A stretch of DNA of 26,798 nt, taken from contig JBNGIS010020160.1 in assembly GCA_049999725.1 (NCBI GenBank), positions 1 through 26,798 on the forward strand. The letters run 5' to 3'. The notes under the pieces are model-generated. The model worked only from the letters and a program-made list of their open reading frames with translations, had not been told where the DNA came from and made no database searches. This document shows positions 17,718 to 26,081 of this stretch, piece after piece. Origin of the DNA: Haplomitrium mnioides (taxonomy: Eukaryota; Marchantiophyta; Haplomitriopsida; Calobryales). The first letter of the stretch is position 1, and the number at the start of each line of letters is the position of its first letter. A program made the translations under genes and the position numbers.

Positions 17718-17863
17718 ACTATGCTTTATTCATGAAAAATTGAGAGTTTTAACTCTTTTCGAGTTAATGCACAGTGGAGATTCTACTACTCCAAAAGATC
17801 TTTAGTACTTCTCGAAAGAGGGGTAATCCACATTCTTTAGAGAAAATTAAGCTCTTATACAAT
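17718..17863 (-). other. Family B leader and degenerate PBS in E2 (truncated)
   Basis: This matches the LTR-proximal leader of E1 (about 11765-11899) and E3 (about 23255-23394), including AAAAATTGAGAGTTTTAACT. The PBS position (17849-17863) reads ATTGTATAAGAGCTTA on the minus strand. The rest of the leader is replaced by the family A LTR. Confidence 0.8.
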
Positions 17864-18425
17864 TGTAGCACTACACACATATATTACATAAGCAAGTTAG
17901 CACAAGTATAACATATAAGAATAGCGCACAAGAAATTTAGATAAAACCAACAAGGTTAGAGATGTCTAACAAGGCACTCTCCCTTTTTTATATACTAAGT
18001 CGAAAGTACTTTGCTTACATAGGTGGAGGAACCCCATTGGTTCCTTTTCTATTCTCCTCTAATTGGACCATCATTTTCACTCTCTCATTGATTGGACCAC
18101 CTTTTGCATTTATTCTCATTCTGCCATATGTACTTATTTTAAAAAACCTTTTATTTCTCTTTAGTTCTCCTTCTCCAATATGTCCTTATCTTAGAACCTT
18201 CTATTTGCTTTAATCCTCCGCTTTCCATGTGTTTTCATCCTCTTCTAAAGTAGTTTTTCTTTCACTTTAATTCATTGACTTTCTCTCCTCTTGCCACATG
18301 TTACTCTCTTTATAACGACAATTATTTTTAAATACTCTAACTTAGTAATAACTTTCTAGACATAATTGACGCTATATCTTACTTCTATTTTTGGTTGTTG
18401 CTTACTAAAGTTAGTGACTGTTTCA
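17864..18425 (-). repeat. Family B LTR, copy 3 (shared: 5' LTR of E2 and 3' LTR of E3), most complete
   Basis: 562 bp, running TGAAACAG...GTGCTACA in element orientation. A polypurine tract adjoins at 18426-18440, which fixes this LTR edge. TATA box near 17988-17996 (minus). G-box-like sites are present but decayed (CATATG, CAATATG, CATGTG, CACATG). It adjoins the E2 leader and PBS on one side and the E3 pol stop and polypurine tract on the other. Confidence 0.88.
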
Positions 18426-18440
18426 ATCCTCCCATTTTTT
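18426..18440 (-). promoter_or_regulatory. Polypurine tract of E3
   Basis: The minus strand reads AAAAAATGGGAGGAT directly before the LTR start TGAAAC. It primes plus-strand DNA synthesis. The pol stop codon TAA (18439-18441) overlaps its first bases, so pol ends right at the tract with no 3' UTR. Confidence 0.82.
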
Positions 18441-18680
18441 AAGAGGCAACGTCCTTGTTGCAAGTAAGAGAGTTCTCAAAAGCATGACCAAACGCGGATG
18501 TGTTAGCCAAATTCTCAAAGAGCTCTCAAGTAGCTTTGTAGAATAAGTAGTCTTTCCAGTGAACCAAATATTCTACAATCTCACGATGACTATAGTGCTG
18601 TGTACATTTCTTCAAGAGTTGTTCGACCTCAAACTCCTCATAACCATCAATAAGTTTAGGCGGTGGAGAGGGTTCTTAGG
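18439..18680 (-). pseudogene. E3 chromodomain and pol C-terminus
   Basis: The minus strand reads IDGYEEFEVEQLLKKCTQ, then HREIVEYLVHWKDYLFYKAT, then stop, then ELFENLANTSAFGHAFEN and a final CNKDVAS-stop. This is the standard chromodomain pattern (EVE-I-L..., VEYLVKWKGY..., TWEP.ENL) with W to stop in TWE. The terminal TAA abuts the polypurine tract. It is the best evidence that family B is a chromovirus. Confidence 0.85.
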
Positions 18681-19790
18681 TACTTGTAAAAGAGGAAGAA
18701 CAAGGAAGAAAATCACGAAATAAAGAGACATGAAGGGTTGGATGAATCTTCATGTGAGAAGGTAAAACCAACTGATAGGCCACTTCTTCAATGCAAGCAT
18801 AGATAGAAAAAGAGCTAATAAAGAAAGCACTAAGCTTACGAGAATGAAGCAAAGGAAGATTGGAAGTGGAGAGCGAGACTTGGTCACCTACAACAAAAGT
18901 CACCTCTCGACGATGTGTATCAACATATTAACATTGTCAATTACGAGCAAATTCAAGTTTTTTCTTGGCTCGTCGAATGTCATAGCTGAGGCGATGAAGA
19001 AAATCATCACCAACTGGACTCTTTGAGGTCAATGATGATCCCTATTGAAGACTAGAGATCGTGGTGGGATGCTCATCGTACTTAAAAATAAAGGTGTGGC
19101 TCTTCTAGAACTATTGATAGAGTTATTGTAAGAGAACTCTATAAGAGTTAGTAGCCAATCCCATTCTTCATGTTCTTCCAAGTCAAATGCGCGTAATATA
19201 TCTTGAATTGTATTGTTGGCGTGTTCAGTTTGGCCATCAAATTCAAAGTGGTAAGCACTAGACATAGCTAATTTGGATTTTAAAAGACCAAATATTGTGA
19301 GCCAAAACATGCTAGTGAATTGAGTCTCACGATGAGAAATAATTACTTTGGAGAGATAATGATGAGAGTACACTACTTCCAAATAAATTCGAGCTAACTC
19401 CGGTGGTGTCACTTATTTGGTCTTTGGACGAATATGAATCATTTTGCTTAGTTTGTCCACAAAAACAACGATCGCATCATAACTTGTAGAAGTACTTAGT
19501 AGCTTACACACAATGTCCATACTCACATGTTTCCAACGTTGATTGGGGATGGGAAGTGGTTGTAATAAGCCTCCGCGTTTAAGACTAGTAGATTTGTTTT
19601 GTTAACAAACCAAACAACTTCGAACATATGCCTCCACATCTTGGTGCATCTTGGGCCAATAATAAACACATTGAAGATTGTCCAATGTCTTCTCAATTCC
19701 AACATGTCCACCAATTGCAGAATCATGTGGTTCATGCAAAACTTCAAAGCAAAGTTTGATATTATTAAGAACCCATAACTTGCCTTGGAA
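18681..19790 (-). pseudogene. E3 integrase
   Basis: Blocks: HHCC zinc finger (HEPHDSAIGGHVGI, YYWPKMHQDVEAYVRSCLVC, about 19602-19745), core start VSMDIV...STSYDAIVVFVDKLSK (first Asp), VIISHRETQFTSMFWLTIFG where the second catalytic Asp is His, and FDGQTEHANNTIQDILRAFD with the catalytic Glu kept. Then EEWDWLLTLIEFSYNNSINS and, in a shifted frame at 18676-18903, FVVGDQVSLSTSNLPLL and VAYQLVLPSHMKIHPTLHVS, the usual C-terminal integrase blocks. Broken by frameshifts and the Asp loss. Confidence 0.86.
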
Positions 19791-20570
19791 GAAAATCAAA
19801 CCCCTTTCTATTTTCACCAACGTCTTTTGTTGTGGAGCAATAATCTCTTCATCTCTTTTGACTACAACCAATATTTCTGTCTTCCATGTAGGATGAATTG
19901 CAACTTCTGACAAGATTTTGAGTTGAGATATGCGAGTCAAAACATGTAGAATTTGTTGTTTCTTTTCGATATACACTATCTTCATATGAAAGCGTTGTTG
20001 CCACTCCACTCATCGAATCTACCTTTTGGAGAGCTCTTTTTGTGTCTCTAGATAGAGTAGAGGTTTATGATCTTTCTCAGCAATGAACTCCTTATCTCTT
20101 AGATAATGCTTCCAATGCCTAATTGACAGTACAATCGCTAGTTCTTCCCGCTCCGTGGTATGGTAATTTCGTTCTAAATAGCTAAGATTTCTAGAAAAGA
20201 AAGCAATAAGGTGCTAATCATCCTCCCATTCTTGTTGCAAAACCCTGCCTATATCTTTTCCTGATGCATCAAGTGAAAGGTTTATTGGTTGTTTAAAGTC
20301 ATACCATTTGAGAATAAGAGCATGAAGAAATGATTTATTCAATGCTTGAAATACGAGTTCCTTTGCTACTACCCATGTCAACGTGTGGTTTTTCTTGAGT
20401 AGATTGGTCAATGGTTCTTCTATTTATGCGAAACCTTTCAGAAATCGATGATAAAACCCAGTTAGCCCCAAAAATCTTCTTAGTTGTATTTGATCTCTAA
20501 GAGCTTCCCACTTTTAAATGGCAGCTACTTCCTCATCTATTTCTTGAATTCCTATTGCACTCACACAGTG
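19791..20570 (-). pseudogene. E3 RNase H and connection region
   Basis: RFHMKIVYIEKKQQILHVLT (RNase H tail leading to integrase) is open at 19602-20009. Above it lie shifted HKPLLYLE, LGDKEFIAE and HTTEREELAIVL-like blocks, then PINLSLDASGKDIGRVLQQE (20214-20411; first catalytic Asp). The connection region near 20540-20580 reads SGHCVSAIGIQEIDEEVAAI and is joined directly to the RT frame without the insertion seen in E1 and E2. Confidence 0.82.
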
Positions 20571-21185
20571 ACCCGAGTAGTCAACCTCCCTCTTTCTTAT
20601 TTCACACTTTGAGGTCTTAACATAGAGTTTGTGGTCTTAGAGTACCTTCAACACCATATGAAAGTGTTGTTGATGCTCATGAAGAATTTTGTTGTAAACA
20701 AGAATACCGTCCAAGAAGACAATAACAAACTTATCTAGATAAGATCAAAAAATATCATTCATAAGACCCTAAAGGTTGCATGAGCATTCGTTAATCCAAA
20801 TGGCATAACAAGATATTCAAAATTGCTATATCGACTTCAAAATGTTGTTTTCTGTACATCATCTTCTACCATTCGGATTTGGTTACATCCACTTCTTAAA
20901 TCCAACTTTGTAAAATAGTTTGCTCCTTGAAGTTGATCAAATAAGTCGTCCATTCTTGGTCATGGATGTTTATTTTTTACTGCTTGTTGATTGAGTGCTC
21001 GGTAGTCAATACACATCCTCATACTTCCATCTTTCTTTTTCATAGATAAAACTGGTGCACCATAAGAAGAGATGTTTGGTTGAATAAATCCCTTCTCAAA
21101 TAGGTCATTTACTTGAGATTTGCATTCTTCCAATTCATGAGGAGGCAAATGATATGGTGCCTTGCATTGTTGAGTACTTTCTAGA
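20571..21185 (-). pseudogene. E3 reverse transcriptase
   Basis: The entry block is open at 20960-21148: [40 protein letters not shown] and [16 protein letters not shown]. Then a stop, and [15 protein letters not shown]-like residues near 20880-20915. The catalytic pair near 20710-20725 is FLDG rather than FLDD, so the second Asp is lost. It runs without interruption through KREVDY into the connection region. Confidence 0.85.
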
Positions 21186-21800
21186 AAACCTCAATCTTGT
21201 GATCAATGGATGGTTTGGGTGGCAACCCATGAGGTAGATCATTGGAAAAAATATCATAAAGCTTTTTCAAGACCCATTCGAATTCATATAGAACTTTGTG
21301 CTTGGAGTCTTCCTTATCAATTTTGACCTGATATATGAGTCCCAAAAGTACCACATCTTGTTTCTTTATTGACCTTGCTCCAATGAGAGACAGAAGTAGA
21401 TGTCTTAAAGAAGGTCATACTCGATCTCGCCAAATCTTCCATTGAGGTGTTATAAGTGTTTTCTTCTGCCAATCCACTTGCGGGTTATGCCTTCTCAACC
21501 ATTTCATTTCTAGAATCGCATCATATCTTGCTAAGGTTGCGATCTTCTTTTCCAACTTTTCTTGATAGTTGCCTATATGTAGCGCTCTACTTTGAGACAA
21601 CCTTTGAATTGGTTCACTTTAGCTATTCGCCATTTCAACAAGCTTGTGCTCTTCTTCCTCAAAGGGTAACTTCAATTTTAATGCTATTGCTTGTGATAAA
21701 TAGTTTTCTTCTCCTCTGGAATCCACCAAAAATCTTATTGGAGATCTTTCCATCCACCCATCAACTACAATTAGTCTTCCATTTTTTTTTCCTATATGAC
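21186..21800 (-). pseudogene. E3 protease and linker
   Basis: The protease region near 21690-21735 reads VLVDSRGEENYLSQAIALKL-like sequence, shown on the minus strand with KLPFEEEEHKLVEMAN after it; a stop replaces the Gln before SEPIQRL. The linker at 21415-21600 holds TLARYDAILEMKWLRRHNPQ. As in E2, Arg stands where the D-S/T-G protease motif needs Gly. The lower end is frameshifted before the RT entry block. Confidence 0.8.
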
Positions 21801-21844
21801 ATATTTGATTTTGTCAAAATATTTTCTTGCATTTCTTGTTCATC

Positions 21845-22736
21845 CTAGCAAAATCACGAGGGCTTTTTACTGGTGCCCGTCATTTCCCTCACATTCTTGG
21901 TCTTCTTCATGGTTGGTATTATAAAGCGATTGTCAAAACACTCACCCTTGATTACTTTGTATTGCTCTGCAATTGGGTGCAATATGTCATATTCGACTAC
22001 AATTATAGCATGTTCTAGTTTCTTGTCGATCTTCCATCCTCCTATCCATAGCATTGTGTGGTCCTTCTTATTGGTGGTTTGGGCAATTAAATCCCTCTTT
22101 TTTATATTAACCAACTCCATAGGTGTGGGGCCGTAATTCCCTCATGTTCCTACTATGCCTAGTGTTCCTTCAATTTTGTGAGCAAATGAGATGGCTTTGT
22201 TAGCATCCATTGGGTTGGGCATCATGACTTCTCCTCGAATCTTTTGTTTTAACCATTGCAGAAATTTGTTAAGGGTCTCGGTTGAACTCATATCTTCAAT
22301 TTGGACTTGTAAGCTTTGAAACTCTTCAATGTACCTTGCAACAGTCCCTTGTTGTTCTACCTCCCAAAGCTTAGTTCTTGCGGTCAATATAGAGTCTATT
22401 ACTTTGAAATTTTGTAGTAATTCTTTTAGAGTGCTCCACAAAAGTTGTTCTCCTCGTTACTTCTTTTGGCGCTCTAATCCTTGGAGCCAAATAGATGCAT
22501 CCTCTATTAAAAACAACCTTGCAAATAGCCCTTTATCCAGATCTAAAGCATGCGATTCATATGACATATGAACCTTGATTCGATAAATCCACCCTTCTAC
22601 AATACCAACCATGTGAATTTCTCTCATCTTTTGAAGCAATGTTTCTCGACTTCCTTCTCCATTCTCTTCTTGTAGTTGTATTTTTACCATCTCTGCCATT
22701 AGCATATTTATTCAAATTATTGGAGTTTGCCTCCAT
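21845..22736 (-). pseudogene. E3 gag with zinc knuckle
   Basis: The start ATG at 22736 (MEANSNNL) corresponds to 11247 in E1, but about 55 bp just after it is deleted. The core is open at 22457-22705 (VGIVEGWIYRIKVHM, ASIWLQGLERQKK) and 22142-22441 (LWEVEQQGTVARYIEEFQSL, GEVMMPNPMDANKAISFAHK). The zinc knuckle at 21969-22010 has C-x2-C, H and C in place, with TGA (21987-21989) in the codon before the His, exactly as in E1. The overlapping 21854-22120 open frame is in a different register from the knuckle. Confidence 0.83.
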
Positions 22737-22767
22737 GGTTTTCTGTCACAACTTAACAACTAGTAAC

Positions 22768-22968
22768 TCATACGAAAATGAATACATAATCATTCCAATT
22801 ATGTAGAATAGGTAAAATAAAATGCTTAGTTGATGCTAGCACCAAATCACAAAACCTCTCTCCAAACTTACAAACAAGAAAATATTGTTGCATTTGCTTA
22901 GACATTGCTCTAGTCAAAATATGATACTTGGAGTTGAACTCCTCTAGAGGAGCTTGGTTTAAATCCAC
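22768..22968 (-). CDS. Small open frame upstream of gag, E3 copy
   Basis: A 66-codon frame starting MDLNQAPLEEFNSKYHI and ending at a TGA, the counterpart of 11272-11472 in E1. Start, stop and length are identical. Both copies keep it open although the neighbouring gag and pol frames of the same elements are broken in many places. No domain recognised. Confidence 0.35.
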   Translation of the reverse strand: MDLNQAPLEEFNSKYHILTRAMSKQMQQYFLVCKFGERFCDLVLASTKHFILPILHNWNDYVFIFV

Positions 22969-23394
22969 TTTCTATGTACTATAGAACATAAATAAAACAC
23001 TCTCATGTAACACCATAATTTACTTTAAGCAAGATAACATGCTCTTTTTCCATCACAAAAACCATAAAATCATCTCCAAAATTATACACTAAAAATTAAC
23101 GAAAGAAAGGTTTGTCAATGTTAAACACACAAATATTAAAAGGATTTAGTAGAGAAATTCTAGGAGGTGAAAAATGCTCCTCTATCCATTGGCTACTATA
23201 GTATTAAATCAAAACTACTTGTATTCATTTGTAAAGGATGGGATGTCTGTTATCATTTATTCATGAAAAATTGAGAGTTTTAACTCTTTTGGAGTTAATG
23301 CAAAGTGGAGATTCCACTTCTCCAAAAGGTCTTTAGTACTTCTCCAAAGAGGGGTAATCGACACTCTTTAGAGAAGACGAAACTCTAATACAAT
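22969..23394 (-). other. E3 untranslated leader and degenerate PBS
   Basis: Matches 11473-11899 in E1 throughout. The PBS position next to the LTR (23380-23394) reads ATTGTATTAGAGTTTC on the minus strand. No gene. Confidence 0.75.
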
Positions 23395-23528
23395 TGTAGC
23401 ACTACATATATGCATTATATAAGCAAGTTAGCAAAAGTATAACATACAAGAGTAGCGCATAAGAAACTTAAGCAAACTTCAAAAGGTAAGAGATGCCCAA
23501 CAATGCACTCTCCCTTCTTTATATACTA
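23395..23528 (-). repeat. Family B LTR, copy 4 (5' LTR of E3, truncated at the TATA box)
   Basis: Starts on the plus strand with TGTAGCACTACATATATG and aligns with the other LTRs for 134 bp. Homology ends at the TATA box (TATATACTA at 23520-23528), so the upstream promoter half with all G-box sites is missing. The flank from 23529 is unrelated sequence. This is the upper end of the array. Confidence 0.82.
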
Positions 23529-23639
23529 GCAATCACTGACATTTCTTTGGTTATAGCCTTGACACCTATAGGCATGATAACTTTGAGCCTTTCAACAAGA
23601 ACGATATTTTTTATGTGATTTCTTCTTTGGAGTTTTGGT

Positions 23640-24377
23640 CATTTGTTATAATTCATTCCTCGCAACAATTCAGCATCATTGAAGATGCACTTTTGGAAGT
23701 TTGTTGTACAATTGACCATAGTATCTGGTAAGCTATGTTTAAATTGTTTTATATTTCAATGTATTTTGTTTCTACTTCAATGATTTTCTATGCAATCACT
23801 TATTTTTTTGTTTTGATTATTGCAGAGACAAAACCAATATACATCAATCAGCGGGCTCTATAATCGCATACGCCCACGAGTACTAAATTGTAGGCTACTG
23901 GACAAAGGAGGGGAAGTGAAGCAAAAAGCTCTTCAACGTGGTCGTTGTCAACAAATAATGTGGAGTGTTTTTAGTCGCTCATCAGTTTTTGCCAAGTTGA
24001 AACATCCAAGAGACGATGCTCATGTGAATGTTTATCAAAAGTCTCAAGCTTTGTACAATTTTCTTATCAACCATTTGTCTTTCAAGCAAGATTTGATCCT
24101 TGATCTTTCTTCTAAATTGAGCACATGCATTGTCTATACTCTCAAGCTAATGTAAAATTGTCTAGATGTGGAATATGATAGACATTGGTCTATCTATATT
24201 CGATATAGAGTTTTGACAATGACACCTTTGCCATCCAATGTCACCGAGTCCCAAATAATATATTCATACCATAAAGAGCTTGTTCTCCCTAGTATTGTTG
24301 GTGTTTTTGGTGATTTTATAGTTATTTTAGGGATTGGAAAGTACCGACAGGATTCCATTGCAGTTGCATATGCTTAA
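23640..24377 (+). pseudogene. DNA amino-methyltransferase-like (N4/N6 type) pseudogene fragment
   Basis: One frame stays open from about 23826 to 24377 except for a single TAA at 24153-24155. Its middle reads HPRDDAHVNVYQKSQALYNF then LINHLSFKQDLILDLSSKLS, and after the stop NCLDVEYDRHWSIYIRYRVL. This order resembles the C-terminal half of N4/N6 DNA methyltransferases: a QKP-L...LI segment, the SAM-binding motif I (LDxFxGxGTT, here LDLSSKLST with the Gly residues lost), then LGR..IG(V/I)E.D..Y...A..R. The catalytic PP(Y/F) motif is not seen; in permuted enzymes it lies upstream. Intron-like signals precede the exon (23728-23825). The family call is from memory of the motif pattern only. The SAM loop loss and stop make it inactive. 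Confidence 0.5.
23728..23825 (+). other. Probable spliceosomal intron before the methyltransferase-like exon
   Basis: A GTAAGC donor at 23728 follows CTG, and the segment is T-rich ending TTTTGATTATTGCAG at 23825, a good plant acceptor. Length 98 bp. The AT content exceeds that of the sequence after it. The upstream exon candidate (about 23640-23727) has no convincing frame, so the donor is less certain than the acceptor. Confidence 0.45.
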
Positions 24378-24407
24378 GCTTCTTAGTTTGTTAAATTGGA
24401 TGACATT

Positions 24408-24774
24408 TGTAAAAGAACTCAAAGACTGGCTTCCAAATAAGTACCAGCTTCAAGATAGTTCTAATACACTACACAACTCAAGGCCAATTAGCAAACAAAA
24501 GCAAAGAGTGCTAGCCAAAGCCAAGCAACCAAAGAGCTAAACCAAATTGAAAGGAACTCGAGAATGATGAAAGGGGCTATGAAGCCCTTCTATTCATACA
24601 AGAGAAGAGGGTCTCATCCCTCTTTCTTCACTTATAAGTCACTTCTAATTTCAACCCTAAAACTCTAAAAATAACTTCAAAGGCAAGTAATCAACCCTAG
24701 AAGCGACCCCCTACTACTTCCTTCACTCTTGTCTATTTTCTTATAAATAACACAATATTATACTTGTACTATAA
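24408..24774 (-). repeat. Family A LTR, copy 3 (solo or orphan)
   Basis: About 367 bp, homologous with 2735-3102 and 17262-17700. Starts TGTAAAAGAACTCAAAGACT on the plus strand. The far end has decayed to ACTATAATA. There is no PBS at its low side (flank GATGACATT) and no polypurine tract at its high side, so neither end shows an attached internal region. The TATA box has decayed (TATGAATAG). The five-base flanks do not match as a target duplication. Confidence 0.8.
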
Positions 24775-25513
24775 TATAATCCCTTGTTGGTTCGGTTTTT
24801 TTTTTCAATTTTTTGTGTTTAATCCGGCCTAGTATAGCACTTTGAGCTCAGGATTGATCAATCTAGTGCAAAAAAGTGGCAAAGAGAATAAATCAGTTTA
24901 AGAAGACATCTAGAGTCTAAAGAAAGTAGATTTGTTCATATCCATTAGAAGGTTGGTCGAGTTTGACGTAAGAAAGAGAAATCACTCGGGAGGTCATCAA
25001 CGAGATTTGGAGCAAAAGGCTTGGCCGTGTAAAATACTAAAGCCTAATGTTAATTGCATTCTATAGTACTATGTGTGTTAGCCCTCAACCGACTCTTTCC
25101 TTGCACATTCCCTTCTATTATGTATCTTTTGTTCTCTATTATCCCATGTTGTCCTCTGTTCTTTGTTTGCTCAGTTAAATTTAGTATTTTATTGTTTTTT
25201 ACCTATTAGTGTAAAAGTGTGATCTATTCACCATGTCCGAGAGGGGTTCTCATTTTTTTACTATTGTTCTATTTAAGTTATTATTTTATTAATAGTCTAT
25301 TGTATTATATTCTATTATATTATATGGTTAAAGGGGTTTTCTTATTCCCTTGTTCGATAGTCCTTGTAGAAGTTTCTATTCTTGGTTTTTAATATATTTC
25401 ATTATTATATTAGATTATATTGTTATATTATTATTTTCTTCTTCCTTCCCTCTCTTTCCTCTCTCTTTCCCTTCTTTCTTCCTCTTTTTCCTCATTTCCC
25501 TCTATTTCTTTTT
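24775..25513. other. AT-rich unclassified DNA ending in a pyrimidine tract
   Basis: No gene was recognised. From about 25260 to 25440 the sequence is made of TATTA/ATTAT-like low-complexity repeats. From about 25437 to 25513 the plus strand is almost only C and T (two A interruptions), a possible triplex-forming mirror-type tract, directly next to the copia LTR. Between 24775 and 25250 nothing stands out. Confidence 0.5.
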
Positions 25514-25654
25514 TGTTGTAGAGTGAGAGTCACACAGAGAGTGCTGCGCCCAACGATGCTTCGTGTATTGATCAATAGAGAATGATGAGGGATCGAATGT
25601 CCCTCTTATCTACACATCCATTCTATATATAGGGGTATACTATGTTCTATAACA
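25514..25654 (-). repeat. Ty1/copia LTR, 3' copy, 141 bp
   Basis: In element orientation it runs TGTTATAGAAC...CTCTACAACA, with matching inverted ends (TGTTATAGA / TGTTGTAGA). A polypurine tract adjoins at 25655-25665. A TATA-like box (CTATATATAGAA) lies about 25 bases in, near 25620-25632, and a small hairpin GAGGGA...TCCCTC follows near 25590-25605. Such a short LTR is at the low end for copia elements. The 5' LTR lies outside the window. Confidence 0.75.
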
Positions 25655-25665
25655 CTCCCCCTTGG
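25655..25665 (-). promoter_or_regulatory. Copia polypurine tract
   Basis: The minus strand reads CCAAGGGGGAG directly before the LTR start TGTTATAG, the usual plant copia arrangement. Confidence 0.82.
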
Positions 25666-25847
25666 CTGATTCTTCTCCTATAATCAGCCACATTTGATAG
25701 GACTAGTGTACATCCTATATATGTGTAGTCTCATCGAAACCCTCCTGCTTTCTTCTGAGGGAAAGAGTGCTACCACATATATAGTGTTTAATAAAATGAA
25801 TGAATAAAATGTATGTAGTTCATAATATGAAAACTGTATGATATGTT
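25666..25847 (-). other. Copia 3' untranslated region
   Basis: Between the polypurine tract and the second stop there is AT-rich sequence with no further open frame. It is expected 3' UTR. Confidence 0.5.
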
Positions 25848-26081
25848 CTAAGTTATCAAATCATGGTAAGGTGACCATGTCGCTGTATGGCAGGCCTCTT
25901 CGATCTTCTGTCGTGTGATCCTCTGGTCCTGAATGTTGTTGTGCTCCACGAAGTCATATGTGATGTGCCAACCTGTTTGAGTAGCTGCATTCTGACTGTA
26001 AACAATCCTGTGGTCAACATCAATATCTATGAAAAACTCATGAATCTGAAAATATGACAGCAGGTCAGAATAATATTCATA
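25848..26081 (-). other. Reading frame continuing in phase past the copia pol stop
   Basis: After the pol TAA (26082-26084) the same frame stays open for 77 codons to a TAG at 25848-25850. It starts YEYYSDLLSYFQIHEFFIDI and includes QTGWHITYDFVEHNNIQDQR and ends TATWSPYHDLIT. It lacks an ATG. Composition is protein-like and not low-complexity. Possibilities: a pol C-terminus cut off by a nonsense mutation, a readthrough extension, or chance. No family recognised. Confidence 0.4.

Larger units (their letters stand above)
11900..18425 (-). mobile_element. E2: chimeric gypsy element (family B LTRs and pol, family A LTR and gag)
   Basis: From high to low coordinates: family B LTR (17864-18425), family B leader (17718-17863), then a complete family A LTR (17262-17700), family A PBS and family A gag with part of its protease, then at about 16128-16140 a switch to family B sequence, then family B protease, RT, insertion, RNase H, integrase, chromodomain and a family B LTR (11900-12440). 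The leader rest and gag of family B are missing. This fits insertion of a family A element into the B leader followed by recombination or deletion between the two pol/PR regions. Confidence 0.82.
17864..23528 (-). mobile_element. E3: Ty3/gypsy chromovirus, family B, minus strand, decayed
   Basis: The element with the most complete 3' end: truncated 5' LTR (23395-23528), leader, small upstream frame, gag, protease, RT, RNase H, integrase, chromodomain, stop, polypurine tract and a full 3' LTR (17864-18425). It lacks the RT/RNase H insertion of E1 and E2, so it shows the ancestral pol arrangement. Many stops and frameshifts. The first RT catalytic Asp pair reads LDG instead of LDD (near 20710-20725). 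Confidence 0.88.

Noticed and set aside
21827-22136. Plus- and minus-strand open frames over the gag/protease boundary of E3.
   Set aside because: They are in other registers than the zinc knuckle and protease blocks and have stops in E1; shadows of gag.
24408-24774. Family A LTR copy 3 as part of a complete element with copy 2.
   Set aside because: Neither side shows PBS, polypurine tract or gag/pol, and family B elements and the methyltransferase-like exon lie between.
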